Assembly: GCA_029891385.1 (NCBI GenBank)
Contig: CM057234.1
Span: forward strand, 24,352,350 to 24,416,349
DNA from: Erythroxylum novogranatense
Taxonomy: Eukaryota > Streptophyta > Magnoliopsida > Malpighiales > Erythroxylaceae
Reading direction: 5' to 3'
Length of the DNA: 64,000 nucleotides
The translations under genes were made by a program, and so were the position numbers. Below the pieces are notes generated by a model, which worked only from the letters and a program-made list of their open reading frames with translations, searched no databases and had not been told where the DNA came from. Of the stretch, positions 13,437 to 25,969 are shown one piece after another; position 1 is the first letter of the stretch; each line of letters begins with the position of its first letter.

Positions 13437-16400
13437 AGTGCCATTGGACAGTCATTTCCAGTACCGGAAAGCCAATCAGTCTGTCACTTGACAATTTTTT
13501 TGGTCTGGAAAGGTATCCCGAAAAATTTTCAGAAAAATTTCTAAAATTCCGCAAAAATGTGAAACACACAAAAATCTACTTCAATTCCATGTTCAAGCAC
13601 CAATTCATATTTTTTTCACAATAAACACATATGTCGGGAAATGTCAGGAATGCATGTACAATCATGTGCATGTACAAAAATTACAATTTATGCATATATG
13701 GAGGCCATATTATGCATGAACATACCGAGACTAGTTTACTCACTCATAACCCATTCCAAATTATCATTTTATCCTTCCCATCGGTGATGGGATGTTACAA
13801 TGATAATAAATTGTCTATTAATTTTATATCTTCGAATATTTATAAGTCAACAAACATATATTTAATCAAATAAACTTCATCATGTTTTATCAATTAATTG
13901 GTTAAACTGAATATAAATTTAATATTATGAGTAGGTACGTTAAACTAATATAAATGTATTTTGATTGCATATTAAACTAATAAAAGGTATTCTAATTGCA
14001 TTAATTTTATTTATTTATTTATTTGATTATATTTAAAAATTATAAACAAACAAAACTCTTCAACAATAATAAATATATATATAAGTTCATAGAAAATATT
14101 ATCTTAAATTAATTTATGGCAAGTATTACTTTTTCCCATTAACCTAATTCATAATTATAAAAGGTTAGTATATAACCAAAAACTTTGAATTTATCAAATT
14201 TTAAGCTGTAGTTGTATAATTTATAAAGGATGATTGTAGAGATTATTAATGCTTGTACAATAATTACTCGATTTTAAAGTCTTTATCAATATTTATAAAT
14301 GTAGTGCTTAACATGAGCCTCAATTATTGCTCAGGATCGAATGAACAACGAAAATACTAAAAATATCTTATTTTGCTTCCATAATTTCAACCAAACTTTT
14401 CGAAACTAAAACGAACATATTTTCGTGACGACCTTTATGAAAAGCAATCATCGAGATGTTGTTAATATCTTTATGCAACTTTTTAACACATGAATCTCTT
14501 GAGAGATTAAAAATTTGAATGTTCACGATGTATTTAAGCAATTGTAAGAAATCTTAACTTTTATATATATAATATTTATATCGGACTTCCTCGTTACAAA
14601 CTCAATAAAAGTTGGTCGATCTTGATTAGGGTCTATTTTCTTTGTCATATTTCAGCATATTAATTCATATCTTTTATTTGAGTTCCTTATTATCTTTAAC
14701 GGAATCAAATTTGATTCGCTTAATCGTGAATTTATTAAAACAAAAATAAAATTAATTGTTGTCCAATATTTAGAAAAATACTAACAATAAATCGTTAAGT
14801 AAATTCCTAAAATAAACAAAAATAAAAATCCATTAATATTAAAGATTGATATTCATTACTATGGTTAAAATTATAATTATTAATATAAGTAAACAAATTC
14901 AATTGGCAGCTACTTCCCACATTGCTAATTAATTTGAAAATTCAACATTTTAAGAATAAAACCCATGTTAAGTGTGTATGGATATATTAATAATTAACTA
15001 AATAAGAATAATTACACATGGAAAGTCAAAATAAAAATTTTAATTAAAAAGAACAATACTTAACAACTATTTAAAATATAAGTTCCAATAAATAAATGAA
15101 AAGAAAATTTTGAAATTTGAAATGGACCAATCATTTTTGAGTTAATTACAAAAATTTCAAATTTTACTTAATCTTATAATTATAACTCGAACTTTAAAAG
15201 ATGACAATTAAATGCTGAAATTTTTAATTTTTTCATTTTATCATGACATTAATATTTATGTTAAGACATGATTTGCCACATAAGACTAATATATACTCTT
15301 AACACTTATATACGCGGACTTAATTATGCTAATTAATTAAATTTTATTAATTTGTTTAACCAAACTACCTTGTTTTGAAATTGAAAAATCTTAATGCTTT
15401 ATTATTAAATATATATTTTTTTAAAATAAAATAAAATAATTTTAAATATAGTTATGGATCGACTTCAGGTCAAACTGAGCTATGGAGGCCGGGTTTTTTC
15501 GAAGTCTAAAAATTCTTATAAATAAAATTCTTGTCTTGATTGAAAGCTTAGTCATCTCGGGCCAAGTCTATTAATTAGCTTTGTCTTCCTCTCCTTTTTA
15601 GTAGTTTTTTTTATAAAGAGAAAAATAAAACAAATTACACGACAAATTTTAGGAAGCAAATTCTCGACATATCCTCTAGAAGGAGAACATGGCACCAAAT
15701 GGGTGGAGTATCAAAATAAGTGGTTCCTACATCAAAATGCTCATCATAATTCGCTAGTCATTAAGCACAATTGTTACTCTCGTGGTAGATATGACGATAT
15801 ACAACAGTCCAGTTCTGAGTAAATAGTTCATTAATATCCTGAACTATGAGATTGAGAATTCGTGATCCGCTCGCCGAGGAAGAAATGAGGTTGATCGCCG
15901 CTATCGAGTCCACGTCAAGCACAATCCGGTAATATTTGAGGTTCTACTCAAACGTGAGCTCTATATATACCCCTGAAAGTTCTAAAGACATCGATGGGCA
16001 CCAACCGAGATTCTAGATGAAACTTCCAAGCCAATTGCCTATACTATCACGAAAGATGCCTCTTGCTGTGGCTGAAAATGCAGATCATTTACATGCGTCA
16101 TCTGTGTTTAACTTGACCCACCCACTAGGAAGTTTACGTCACTTTTTTTAATAGTTTGTCTTTTTGTTAGGGGGCAAAGCAATGAACTCCTCCTATTTAG
16201 AATAGTGTTTTGACTGCTCCACTTCCTAGTTCTGATTTCTAGGTAGGTTTTCGTTAGTCTTATGCGGAATGTTTGTCTCATCACCAGGCTAGTGGGTTTT
16301 TTGGGCATGTAGACTGTGAGCTAAAAATCCCGAACCCTTTTCTATAAATTGTTCTCTAGTGCCATTGTTGTACAAAGCTTGCTCTTGTGATGACCATAGG

Positions 16401-16869
16401 TCCATCCGAGGTTAAAATATGAGTAATTTCTTCAATTCCTGGCAGTTGATTATTCTCCTCATTTTCCCATTAATACCTGGTATAATCCTATGGCAAACAA
16501 CTTCCTAATTGGTTTCCAACATTTTCTCTAGTCGGAAGGTTTCCAACTTTACAACAAGGAGTTCTTAGCTTTAGTTAGTTCACCAAGATCATTCAACTTC
16601 ATAAAGGGCAAAGCATAAGGAAACTCTTCATCTTCGTCAGAAAGGGATAGCCTCAGCTGAGCTCCAGGGGGTGGGACTTTTCCCCATGCCACAAAGGCCT
16701 TCAAGTGGGAGAAGAGAAGTGCTCTCCCAACAAAAGACCCTTTTTGTAAAGGAAAAATATTATTTAAACCATGTTTTGCTCTTTACCGTACACATTCAGT
16801 TTTGATTTAATTTATAATGGAATAATTATCATTGAGTTGATCGTTGGTAATAAATCTAATTATATGTTC
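13437..16869. repeat. Tandem duplication, unit 2 (3,433 bp)
   Basis: Second copy of the 9998-13436 unit. It begins exactly with the LTR-tail sequence AGTGCCATTGG and repeats the LTR end at 13799. After 16869 the sequence continues into unique DNA. Because the LTR tail is duplicated, the duplication is younger than the retrotransposon insertion. Confidence 0.92.
15635..16145 (-). pseudogene. LINE RNase H fragment (copy 2)
   Basis: Duplicate of the fragment at 12202-12730 within the tandem duplication. It carries the same RNase H order and the same end near the TTA at 15635. It has its own substitutions but shares the main disabling changes, so it was already dead before the duplication. The 66-residue open frame at 16108-16308 on this strand is coding-like DNA upstream of the RNase H domain, not a gene of its own. 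Confidence 0.7.
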
Positions 16870-18190
16870 GAATATACAAAAATCATTCCGGTTATTTTCT
16901 GTAATCACTCTTACCTTTAATCTTTCTTTTCGTTGTTTCCACCATTTTCTTGCTTTAAAACCAAGCATGTAACAAGGAACAACAAATCTTTACCTTTTCA
17001 AATTAAGGTGTAAAAGGTTTCCAGTGACCTTAAAATTAGCAAATTAAGCTGTAAGTAAACCAGGAACGTGCACCGATTAACATCAGACCAAAGTGACAGT
17101 TTAGTCACCTGCAATAATACTGTTTGTTTGCACTAGTAGCTAGCATTTTGCCGATGAATAAGTGCAAATGGACTGAGCTCCAGAATGAAAGATTACCCAC
17201 AATTGGCTGAATTGCATATAATTATTGAAGAAAGCAATGAAAGTTATTCGTATTCTTTACCATGTATCAATTAGACCAACGAGACTTCAAGGACAAGGAC
17301 AGAGAAAATTAATAACCTCTTTACCTAGAGCCATTGAACTGTCACTAATATTTAGCCTTCTACTATAAAGCATGAATCAAATAATTATATAAGATTTAAA
17401 GACTAATTATATATAAACATAAGCCTATAAATTATCAAGTGCATAAATTCTTGTATCGGCTAAAATTTATATATAAAAGTAAATATATTAATTTTCACAT
17501 CTAATGAGAAAAATAAATGAAGAGAATTTATATTTAACAATAAATTCATAATAGAGTTTAAATATAATATGTTTTATTATATCTAAATTTTATTTTAGTA
17601 TCTTTAACTAAATATAAAATATAACTCAACAGTTTCAATAGTCGCAGGTATGCTGCTGCTGCGTGCTCATTAGTCCGCCGTATTGAAGCTCCCAAGTCCC
17701 AACTACAAAAAGGTTAGGGCTCCGTACAAGGTCTGCTTGCTACATTAAATTTTACATCAAACAAAGTTTAAAAAAATTTGGGTAGCTTAACTTGGTAAAG
17801 AATGAGCAATCAACTTAATTAATTAAAATTACAAAGAAGAAATGAAAATAAAAAAATATTGCCCTACCGTGTGTAAAACTTATTAAAAAATATATAAAAT
17901 TAATTAAATTAGCTTCATACAATAACTTAAACTGTTATAATAAAATAATCACTTAATATGATATTAGAGAATCCCATTCTCATCCTTGCCTAATATTTTA
18001 TCTGATCCTATTACCCACAGCAACAAATCAAAATCTCCGACGAACTTTAAAGAAAGCGATAGACACCAACTTGTTAAGAGGACAAGTGTCGGCTGCGAAG
18101 CGCACCTCCACCTGATAAGGAAATAGCTAAGCCACTAGAAGTAGATTCACATGTGAAAGTCTCAAGTGGGTGGTTCATACGTGTGATGCC
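16870..18190. other. Intergenic DNA, no gene recognised
   Basis: AT-rich, with no supported coding region. A short stretch of higher GC at about 17640-17750 has no recognised identity. This region lies upstream of the Dof gene and may hold distal regulatory DNA. Confidence 0.5.
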
Positions 18191-18197
18191 GTCAGGA

Positions 18198-18383
18198 CAC
18201 GTGGGAAGTTTAGATAGGCACTCGTACTTTTTGCACTTTACTTTTGGCGGTGGGGCCTTTTTGAGGGGATAAAATAAATGACTGTTACTCTGACGTGGCA
18301 GGGAAGGCAGTGACATTGAATAACTTATGAGCCTGATAAGGAGTCAGTTGGGGTCTAGTACCACGTGGAAACAGTTGACGTGG
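18198..18383. promoter_or_regulatory. Cluster of G-box / ACGT elements upstream of the Dof gene
   Basis: CACGTG occurs at 18198-18203 and again at 18362-18367 inside CCACGTGG. TGACGTGGCA lies at 18291-18300 and TGACGTGG at 18376-18383. A further TGACGTGGCA is at 18922-18931. These are classical bZIP/bHLH (G-box, ABRE, ACGT) binding cores, about 1.1-1.8 kb before the Dof start codon. Four ACGT cores within 190 bp suggests a regulatory module, but binding is inferred only. Confidence 0.5.
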
Positions 18384-19482
18384 ATTTTATGATATTTAAT
18401 AAAATATATGAGTATATATTTAATTATTATAAAAAGACGATTTATTTAATCAAATTTATAATATAAGTTCACAACATCTAATTTTGAGAACTAAAATAAA
18501 ATGAATTATTAGAGTAAAGTTCAAGTTTAAGTATAAGAAATATAATTAATTAAAAAGTAGTTAATCAAATTTATGAGATAAATTCACTACATCTAATTTT
18601 TAAAAATATTAAGAGATTTTGTAATTAGATATAATAAAATGAACAGTGTGATGATTTGTCTCTAAATTTATGAACAAAAGAGAAGAGACACTTTACACAT
18701 AGACCCATGGACGATCTTAAATTTCAGCCACATGTTAAAGAAGAGGAAAAGAAAATAAGTGAAAGAATTGGCGAGGGATTCAAAGTGGTTGAGCGAAAGG
18801 GAAAAATGGCTGCCGAGTAGGAAAGACGCTGAAGCGAATCAAAATTCAAAAGGAAAGAAAGAAAAATCTTTCCTTCAAGGCCACAAAGACAGCTTGTGGC
18901 TGAGAATCGCTCTCTCTCTTCTGACGTGGCATTCCCCACCCACAGATCCCAAAAACACGGCACATAAACGAGTTGTTTGACATTAGCTGTTTTTTTTAAT
19001 TGATTAAAACTTTAATTTTTTTATCATTTTAAAAGTTATTAATATATTTAGGAAGAAATTTAGTGGTTAGCTTATATAATATTTATAAGTTAATTTTAAA
19101 AGTTTTAGAAGAACAACTTTTAAAGTTAGTTATTTGTTTGATAAGAATATTGCCTCCACTTCATTGATAATATTGCTTTATATGTTTTAAAGTTGATTTT
19201 TTATTGTACAATTATATCGTAAAGTTTAGAAGAATATGATAAATGAATTATTTAAAATTTTTAATATTTATTTAATTCTATAATATTATTTTGTATTTAA
19301 AATACTATAATATTAAGTTTTTGAATATAAAATCACGTCAAATTAATATTTTAATATATAACTACTATATATCAAATCCGTGGCATATTATAATTATAGA
19401 TACTTTTAATTTAATAAATAATAAAATTTGTATATTATATAAAATATTAAGCATCATTATAGATAATTTAATATTAGATTCC

Positions 19483-19487
<5 letters not shown>

Positions 19488-19515
<28 letters not shown>
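19488..19515. repeat. (TTA)n microsatellite
   Basis: A run of about nine TTA/ATT units in a very AT-rich stretch upstream of the Dof leader. Confidence 0.9.
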
Positions 19516-19797
19516 ATTTATAAATTTAATTTTGTAAAATTAAATATCTAAATCTAAATTTTATAAAATATTCAACGAATTATTAAGAAATATAATATTC
19601 ATATTCTTATATTTTTTTATAAAATTATGTCTTTATAAATTATTTTATATATTAATAACTAATACTAAATAATTAATTTTATTAAATATTTTTAATAAAC
19701 AGATAATATTATATATTGATTAAATCAACTAATATAATTAATTATTAATAAATTTGCTGTTCGGCAAATTGGCCAAACGCATGTCACTCCGAATCTA

Positions 19798-20006
19798 ATT
19801 TCTTTATCCTTTCTCTCTCCGCAGACGCCCCTCTCTCGCACTCTCTCTCTCTCTCTCTACAACTTTATCGTTTCTTTTCTAATTAATGTTGAAGTCTTTT
19901 TGTTTGTTCTTATATGTTTAATGTCTGCGATACCCAATAACTGAATTCGATAAAGACCGAAGAGACATACAGAGAGAGAAAAAAGAAATAAACAGAGTGA
20001 ACAGAA
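19798..20006 (+). promoter_or_regulatory. Probable 5' leader of the Dof gene with CT tract and upstream ORFs
   Basis: A pyrimidine-rich stretch with a CT microsatellite (about 19840-19858) precedes the start codon, as is common around plant transcription starts. Three short overlapping upstream ORFs follow. They start at ATG 19886 (stop at 19919-19921), ATG 19914 (stop at 19938-19940) and ATG 19921 (stop at 19942-19944). If the transcript starts in or before the CT tract, all three lie in the leader and could dampen translation. The transcription start itself is inferred. Confidence 0.5.
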
Positions 20007-22770
20007 ATGTCGGAGCCGAAAGACCCGGCTATAAAGCTATTCGGGAAGACAATTCCGTTGCCTGAAATTTCTCAGGGACTCACCACAACAACCACTACTA
20101 CTGATTCCACTTGTGGTGGTGGGTTGGATGGAGATAATCAAGATCAGGATCGTCCATCTCGTCCTGGCTCTTCTCCTGATGAAAGCTCCAACAAAGAAGA
20201 TGGTAAGGAGAGAGAAACAGGCGATAAGGTATATTTTCATGGCTTTTGATTCAGTGTTTTGGAAATTTTGAGGATTACCCATTTCGAATAGGGTGAGATG
20301 AAATAATGGGTCGGGCTTAGTTTTTGGATAACTTTAAAGGTGACAGAGCTTTCTCGAATTGGTTGCTGTTTTAGTTGTGCGGGTGAGTTTTGGGTTGTTT
20401 GTGATTGACAGTTTAAACTATAGTAAGCAATCTAGAGTCATAGGAATGGTTCTATCTTAGGTTTTCCTGTAAAGTTTGAGTTCGTTGGAAGTCTCAGTAT
20501 TAGCATGTTGGACTTTCCATATTATATCATATTTGACGTGTTTCCTACCGGGCTGGAACTTAGAATGCTTGGATGTTGTTGGATCTTATTGGCGGCTCTA
20601 CCTGATCTTTTGTCTTGGGAATCTATTATTTCGTTTTGGATGCTATTTTGACAGTGTGGCTTTCAGATAATCATTTTCCTATGTTTACCCGTTTATAGCC
20701 CGGGCTCAGTGTTCTCCAAATAATTTTTTGTTGAAATTGGGATTTTGGTGTAATGTTGAATTTATTCAAAGTATTTGACGCCGCTTTCCTGCTAATTGCT
20801 CCCTGAGTTCTCTTTGTGAATGCTCTGATCATCTTGCTTTCAGAGATGAAGGGATTATTTTCAATTATTGTGCTTAGACTATGTCTTCCTCTTGTCTGCG
20901 TGGTTGAACAGAAGTTTCCTTTTTTTTTTAAAATGTGATTGAAGAGAAGTTTTTAGTAGGGAATAAGTTTCTTTATCAGCTAAGCATACAGGTGCAATGG
21001 TGATAACACATATATGTAATATGTACTATTATGGATCTGAAACTTTTGAATCTCGACATTCCTTCTTTACTCTAGAAGATTTTAAACTTCACAAGCATAG
21101 AGTCTAGTTTTTTGTTTGCTAGTGCATAAGTCTTTAAGAGGGCAAAATGAGATGTAGCTTGCTGGCTCTAAAATAAAGGTGGAGGGAATCACTTGAAATG
21201 AGCCATATTGTTGGAAGGACAGATGGCGTATTCCTTTTTATCGAGGAAAGGGAAGTAGAAAACTGAACTCAGTAGTACTTATTACAACGAACCTTGTTGT
21301 TTCCTTGCTTTTTGTTGTTCAATTTTAACTGTTTCAATGCGTGGCCTCACATGGTTAAGAATACTCTAATTTTTTTGCCTGCCACTGGTTTATCTATGAT
21401 GTATATCATGCAAGCAGTTGAGAATGCAATTGACACCATGATTCATTCAGGATGCAGTAGTTGAGAATGCAAACCATTGTAAGCAAGAAGATGGAGTCCC
21501 ACGTGAGACTCTGGAAGAGTCATCCAATCTAGATGGAGCTTCAGGGATAAATGTAAACCCAAAAACACCTACTATTGAGAAGGAAATCACTCCATTGAAA
21601 TCATCAAACACTGAGGAAGAACAGAGTGACACAAGTAATTCTCAAGATAAAACCCCAAAGAAACCGGACAAGATTCTCCCATGCCCCCGCTGCAATAGTA
21701 TGGATACAAAATTCTGCTACTACAACAATTACAATGTGAACCAACCTCGGCATTTCTGCAAGAATTGCCAGAGATATTGGACAGCTGGAGGAACAATGAG
21801 AAATGTGCCTGTAGGTGCTGGTCGTCGTAAAAATAAGAACTCAGCATCCCATTACCGTAACATAACTGTCACTGAAACTCTACAGAATCTCCGAACGGAT
21901 GCTCCAAATGGAATTCACCACCCTATTCTGAAAACCAATGGTACAGTCCTTACCTTTGGCTCAGACACGCCTCTCCATGAATCAATGGCTTCTTCATTGA
22001 ATCTTGCTGATAAAACAATGCGGAACTGCCCAAGAAATGGGTTCCATAAGCCAGAATCATTAAGGATCCCGGGTTCTTATGGAGGTAGAGAGAATGGGGA
22101 TGATAATTCTAATAGAGCTTCAGTCAGCACATCATATTCACGGGATGAGGCAGATAAAAGTGGGTCACAGGAGTCGATGCTAGGGAACTGTCAAGGGTTT
22201 CCAACTCAGGTATCTTGTTACCCTGGTACTCCCTGGCCTTACCCATGGACTGCAGCTCAGTGGAATTCCCCCATATCCTCACCTACTTTTTGCCCTCCAG
22301 GATTTCCCATGCCATTCTATCCTGCTGCTTCTTATTGGGGTTGTACAGTACCAAGTGCTTGGAGCATTCCTTGGCTTCCTCATCCATCTTCACCAAAGAC
22401 AACTGGCCAAAGCACTGGCCCTAACTCTCCAACCTTGGGGAAACATTCAAGAGATGAGAACGTGCTCAAATCAAACAAATCTGGAGAAGATGAGCCAGCA
22501 AAGGAAAATAATGGTGAACGATTCCTTTGGATCCCAAAAACATTGAGGATTGATGACCCAGAAGAAGCTGCGAAAAGCTCAATATGGACAACACTTGGGA
22601 TTAAGAATGACAAGGCAGACGCCATTAGTGGTCAAGGGATTTTTAAGGCCTCTCGGTCGAAAGGTGATGAAAAGATTCACACATCTGAAACTTCGTCAGT
22701 CTTGCAAGCTAATCCTGCAGCATTGTCTAGATCTCTGCAATTCCATGAGAGCTCGTGCTTGAGTAGTTAA
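20007..22770 (+). CDS. Cycling Dof factor (CDF-type zinc-finger transcription factor), two exons
   Basis: Exons 20007-20228 and 21451-22770 join in phase 0 across a 1,222-bp GT-AG intron and encode 513 residues. The Dof domain lies at about residues 149-205, with zinc ligands C152, C155, C177 and C180 (CX2CX21CX2C) and the conserved block WTAGGTMRNVPVGAGRRKNK. The N-terminus has KLFGKTI (residues 10-16), a motif typical of the cyclic Dof group and linked to TOPLESS co-repressor binding. The C-terminus has the group's FLWIPKTLRIDDPEE motif (from about 432) and KGDEKIHTSETSS onward (from about 479), the regions bound by FKF1/GIGANTEA in Arabidopsis. Known CDFs repress CONSTANS and FT and respond to day length and stress; that role is inferred here. 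A nuclear location is expected. The start is the first codon of an exon that opens with the family N-terminus. Which of CDF1, 2, 3 or 5 is orthologous was not resolved. Confidence 0.95.
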
Positions 22771-23110
22771 CAAAGTTGTGATTCGATTTTGGTGGTGCAA
22801 ACAGTTTGGTGTTATTCGGTTCACCAGTTCAGTCAAGAGTGAATGTTGAATTCACAAGGTCAGTAGCAATTATCAAGTCAACTTGCAGTGGAGCACAGGG
22901 GATCCCAGATACTAATTTTGGCAGAAATAGCCATTGAAATATTTACCCTCTCTCTCTGTTTTGTTTATTTAATTCTATGCAGACGTTTTTGGGTTACTGT
23001 CAGATTACTTCCAAGTTTATGTACATATTTATATATGACATTGTAAGAGGCTTAGATCTTAGAAAAGGGTTGAGTTTGTGTACCATAATCCCAGATGTAG
23101 AAAAATAAGT
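22771..23110 (+). other. Probable 3' UTR of the Dof gene
   Basis: Non-coding DNA after the stop codon, U-rich, with 'tttatatatgacattgtaag' around 23030 as a plausible 3'-end signal. The exact end cannot be set by eye. Confidence 0.4.
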
Positions 23111-25966
23111 TTGGGAATGAAGATGAACTTTTTCCTGCAGATGTGGCATTTCTACGCCTGCGTGCCCCTTGTACTGGAAGTCTGGAACACAATAATCTTT
23201 ATCTATTTTGAAAAGGTCAAGAATTCATTGCCCAACGAAGTCAACCGTCATCAACCAATCCATGGCTGGCATATGATAAAGCAGCTTTTCGGCAATGTCA
23301 GGCGATGGTTTTAAAGAATTTCTCTTGTGGGCTCCAAGAAAGAAAACAAATGTAATGAAGCAGGTAATCCGAACTGAATAAAGCGGGGCAAGTGAATACC
23401 ATTCCTTTGCAGGCTCTCAATATCTAAAAATTTAGGAGATGATGCGGTGCGGGTGAATAGAAAGTTGAAATCCCCAGGCCCCAACCAACAAAATGACAAT
23501 TCAGTGATGGGGGTGTGGATAGACTTAAATGCCCATTATCTATCCTTTTCAAGCATACCCAATACTCTAAACAATTAGGTCAAAAGATGGAAACTTTTCA
23601 TTATTGTTACAACTCTTTACTTCATCTTTTTTTCTTTCCGTTTTTCATGCATACACATAATTCAGGAGCGGACTATGTTTCTTATTTACGAATAATACAT
23701 ATATTTTATTAGGAACGGATTCTTATCCAGCGAGTTGTCTGACTAGCTTATCCTATACCTCATATGTTACCGCCAAGCTAGGATTCATTTTGGATCTATC
23801 AACATCCAACACCATGACTGTTCTGATGTATTATTGGCAAGTCTGAAACAAGGAGATGAGAAGGGAAACATTGGCCACTATTTTTGTATTCTGTGAGCTG
23901 TTCGTAGGTCCCTAAAGCACGTGACGACATTAAATTTTCGTATGACATCCCTTTTCCTACCTTGTACTGTATGCACATACGATCCTAAACTTAGAAAAAG
24001 GTTTGCTGACTAGAAGAACTTACCTATCTTATTGCCTCTTATTCATTGGGCTTCATGACTCAAAACCACGCGAGAAAAAAAAGGCTAAGAGCTCGGTTAA
24101 TCTGACGGTAAGAGGACAAACGAATTAACTGGAGCAAGAAGAGAAGGGTGCCTGGTTTTGAGAAGCATTGCCTTTTAGTTTAGTCTTTTGGTAATTCTAA
24201 GATTGAAACTTTAATTATCTAAGGGCTAATGAAAGAGACCAATAAGTAGGAGCCCACAAAACCCAAACCCACCCCGGCCCTCATCCAATTCTTATTGGCC
24301 CAACCTCCTTCGCCCAATAAGATAGGGAATCAAAAGAGAATTGGTGAAACTGTATAATTCATGTCAAATTAGATTTAATTTCATGGGATAAATTGTATTT
24401 TAAAGATTCATATTTGGTGTACGAAAACTTATTAACAATTGTGCTGAAATACACCGTTGAATACGTCTTTAAATACATCAAAGGCTAGGACTTAAGCTAA
24501 TTAACAATATTATAATTTTGGCAAGGACGTGCTTCGATCTTTGGTTTAGCTTAATCTTAGGGTACTGGAAAAAGCAAAGTTGGACCATTGGGGTTTGTGA
24601 CTTGAAAGTCAACCAACTTGTAAAGTTTCTCCTAGGTCTTTCAGCTGTTTTTTTATTTATTTATAAGTATTGTAGATTTATCCAGACTGGCGATTTAGTG
24701 CATGATGACTTAAGGTCCATTATCTTCATACACTCTGCCTCTTAGTGGGGGGTCAAATCAGGCAAATTTTATGGTTTCAATCGTACTATATTCTTCAGGT
24801 GGGGCTTAAACAATTACAGAACAAAAAAAAAAGTTATAAGCATGGGATTAAGTCATAAGTTAAGTTAATAAAGTGAGATAGGTAAAGCTGCTTTTGGTTA
24901 AAAGTCGAGACTTGCAAACTTGCTTCTTTCGTTTTTTTTTTTCTTTCTTAAAAAAGTATAATAAAACAACCAAATCTCACACAACTCAAATTATAAACAC
25001 CCTATTAGGGTAATATTTTATGGTATAAAGTTTCTTGTTTGTCTCCGTAGATGAGCTCTATAACGTCCGTTAGAAACTCTTGAAATATATATAAGCCTGA
25101 GTTGTATAAAACTGTTAGAGAAGTCAGACTATCGGTATACTGATTTCTTTCACGATATACATGCTAAAAATGCATCTCTCACCTTTGATAAATTAAATCA
25201 CGGATATTTATCATCAAAAAATTATCCTAAATCTAAACTATATTAAAAGAAAGAAAGAATGTTAATGACTTCTAACAAATCTAATTCAACTACAACATGT
25301 TGGATATCCGATCGTTGTATGGTTCGACTGGACTCTCCCGGCAGCTAGTGGCGTACATGCTTCTTTGGTTGGTGCAATGAGACCTAAATTATTACTGCTT
25401 AAAGCATCTAACTCAACTTGTCTATTTTTTATGTGGCAAACAATTAAAAATGGTGATTTCAAAGGCCAAAACGATACCCTACATGGTTGTAATTTAGCGT
25501 CCCAATGCGTTAATTTAGTTTAATGTGGATGAACGTGCACGAATAAGTATCTAATTACATTAAAGCATGATAATTTGCAGTTGAAAAAAAAAAAGAAAAA
25601 CCTCCTGAGTTGACTAATCCAAATTACCGCTGTACTTATATCAATTTGTCGATCGTTATCTGATGGTTGTTGAGTAAAAGGCGTAAAGACAACTTGCTGA
25701 AGCTATGGCTTGCACGTGGATAAGTATCGTAATCAAATAATCAATGGCAAGCATGTTAACTTTTAATCGACTTCTACTATTCTATTCTGTCTATGCTTTT
25801 AGAGTTCTAAACGTAAGTTATTCTTTAATCTCACCATAAATGATCTCATTTTGTTGTCGAATAAAAAAACCAATTTTATTCTCAGGATAGGATAGGGACA
25901 ACCACTCTTTAATTTTGTGTCTTACATACCCGAAAAATTAATTAAAAAGCGAACGTATAATTATAA
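23111..25966. other. Intergenic, no gene recognised
   Basis: No supported coding frame, RNA gene or transposon end was found. Open frames such as 23515-23712 and 24518-24745 lack family features. The DNA is AT-rich with scattered A/T runs. Confidence 0.5.
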
Positions 25967-25969
25967 TTA

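Noticed and set aside
10191..13873. Two similar ~80-residue open frames (10191-10436 and 13631-13873)
   Set aside because: They are the same LTR tail read twice because of the tandem duplication, with no protein features.
18724..18980. Overlapping open frames on both strands upstream of the Dof gene
   Set aside because: Opposing short frames over the same bases with no recognisable motif; the region looks like promoter DNA.
20476..20670. 64-residue plus-strand open frame
   Set aside because: It is inside the single intron of the Dof gene and shows no protein features.
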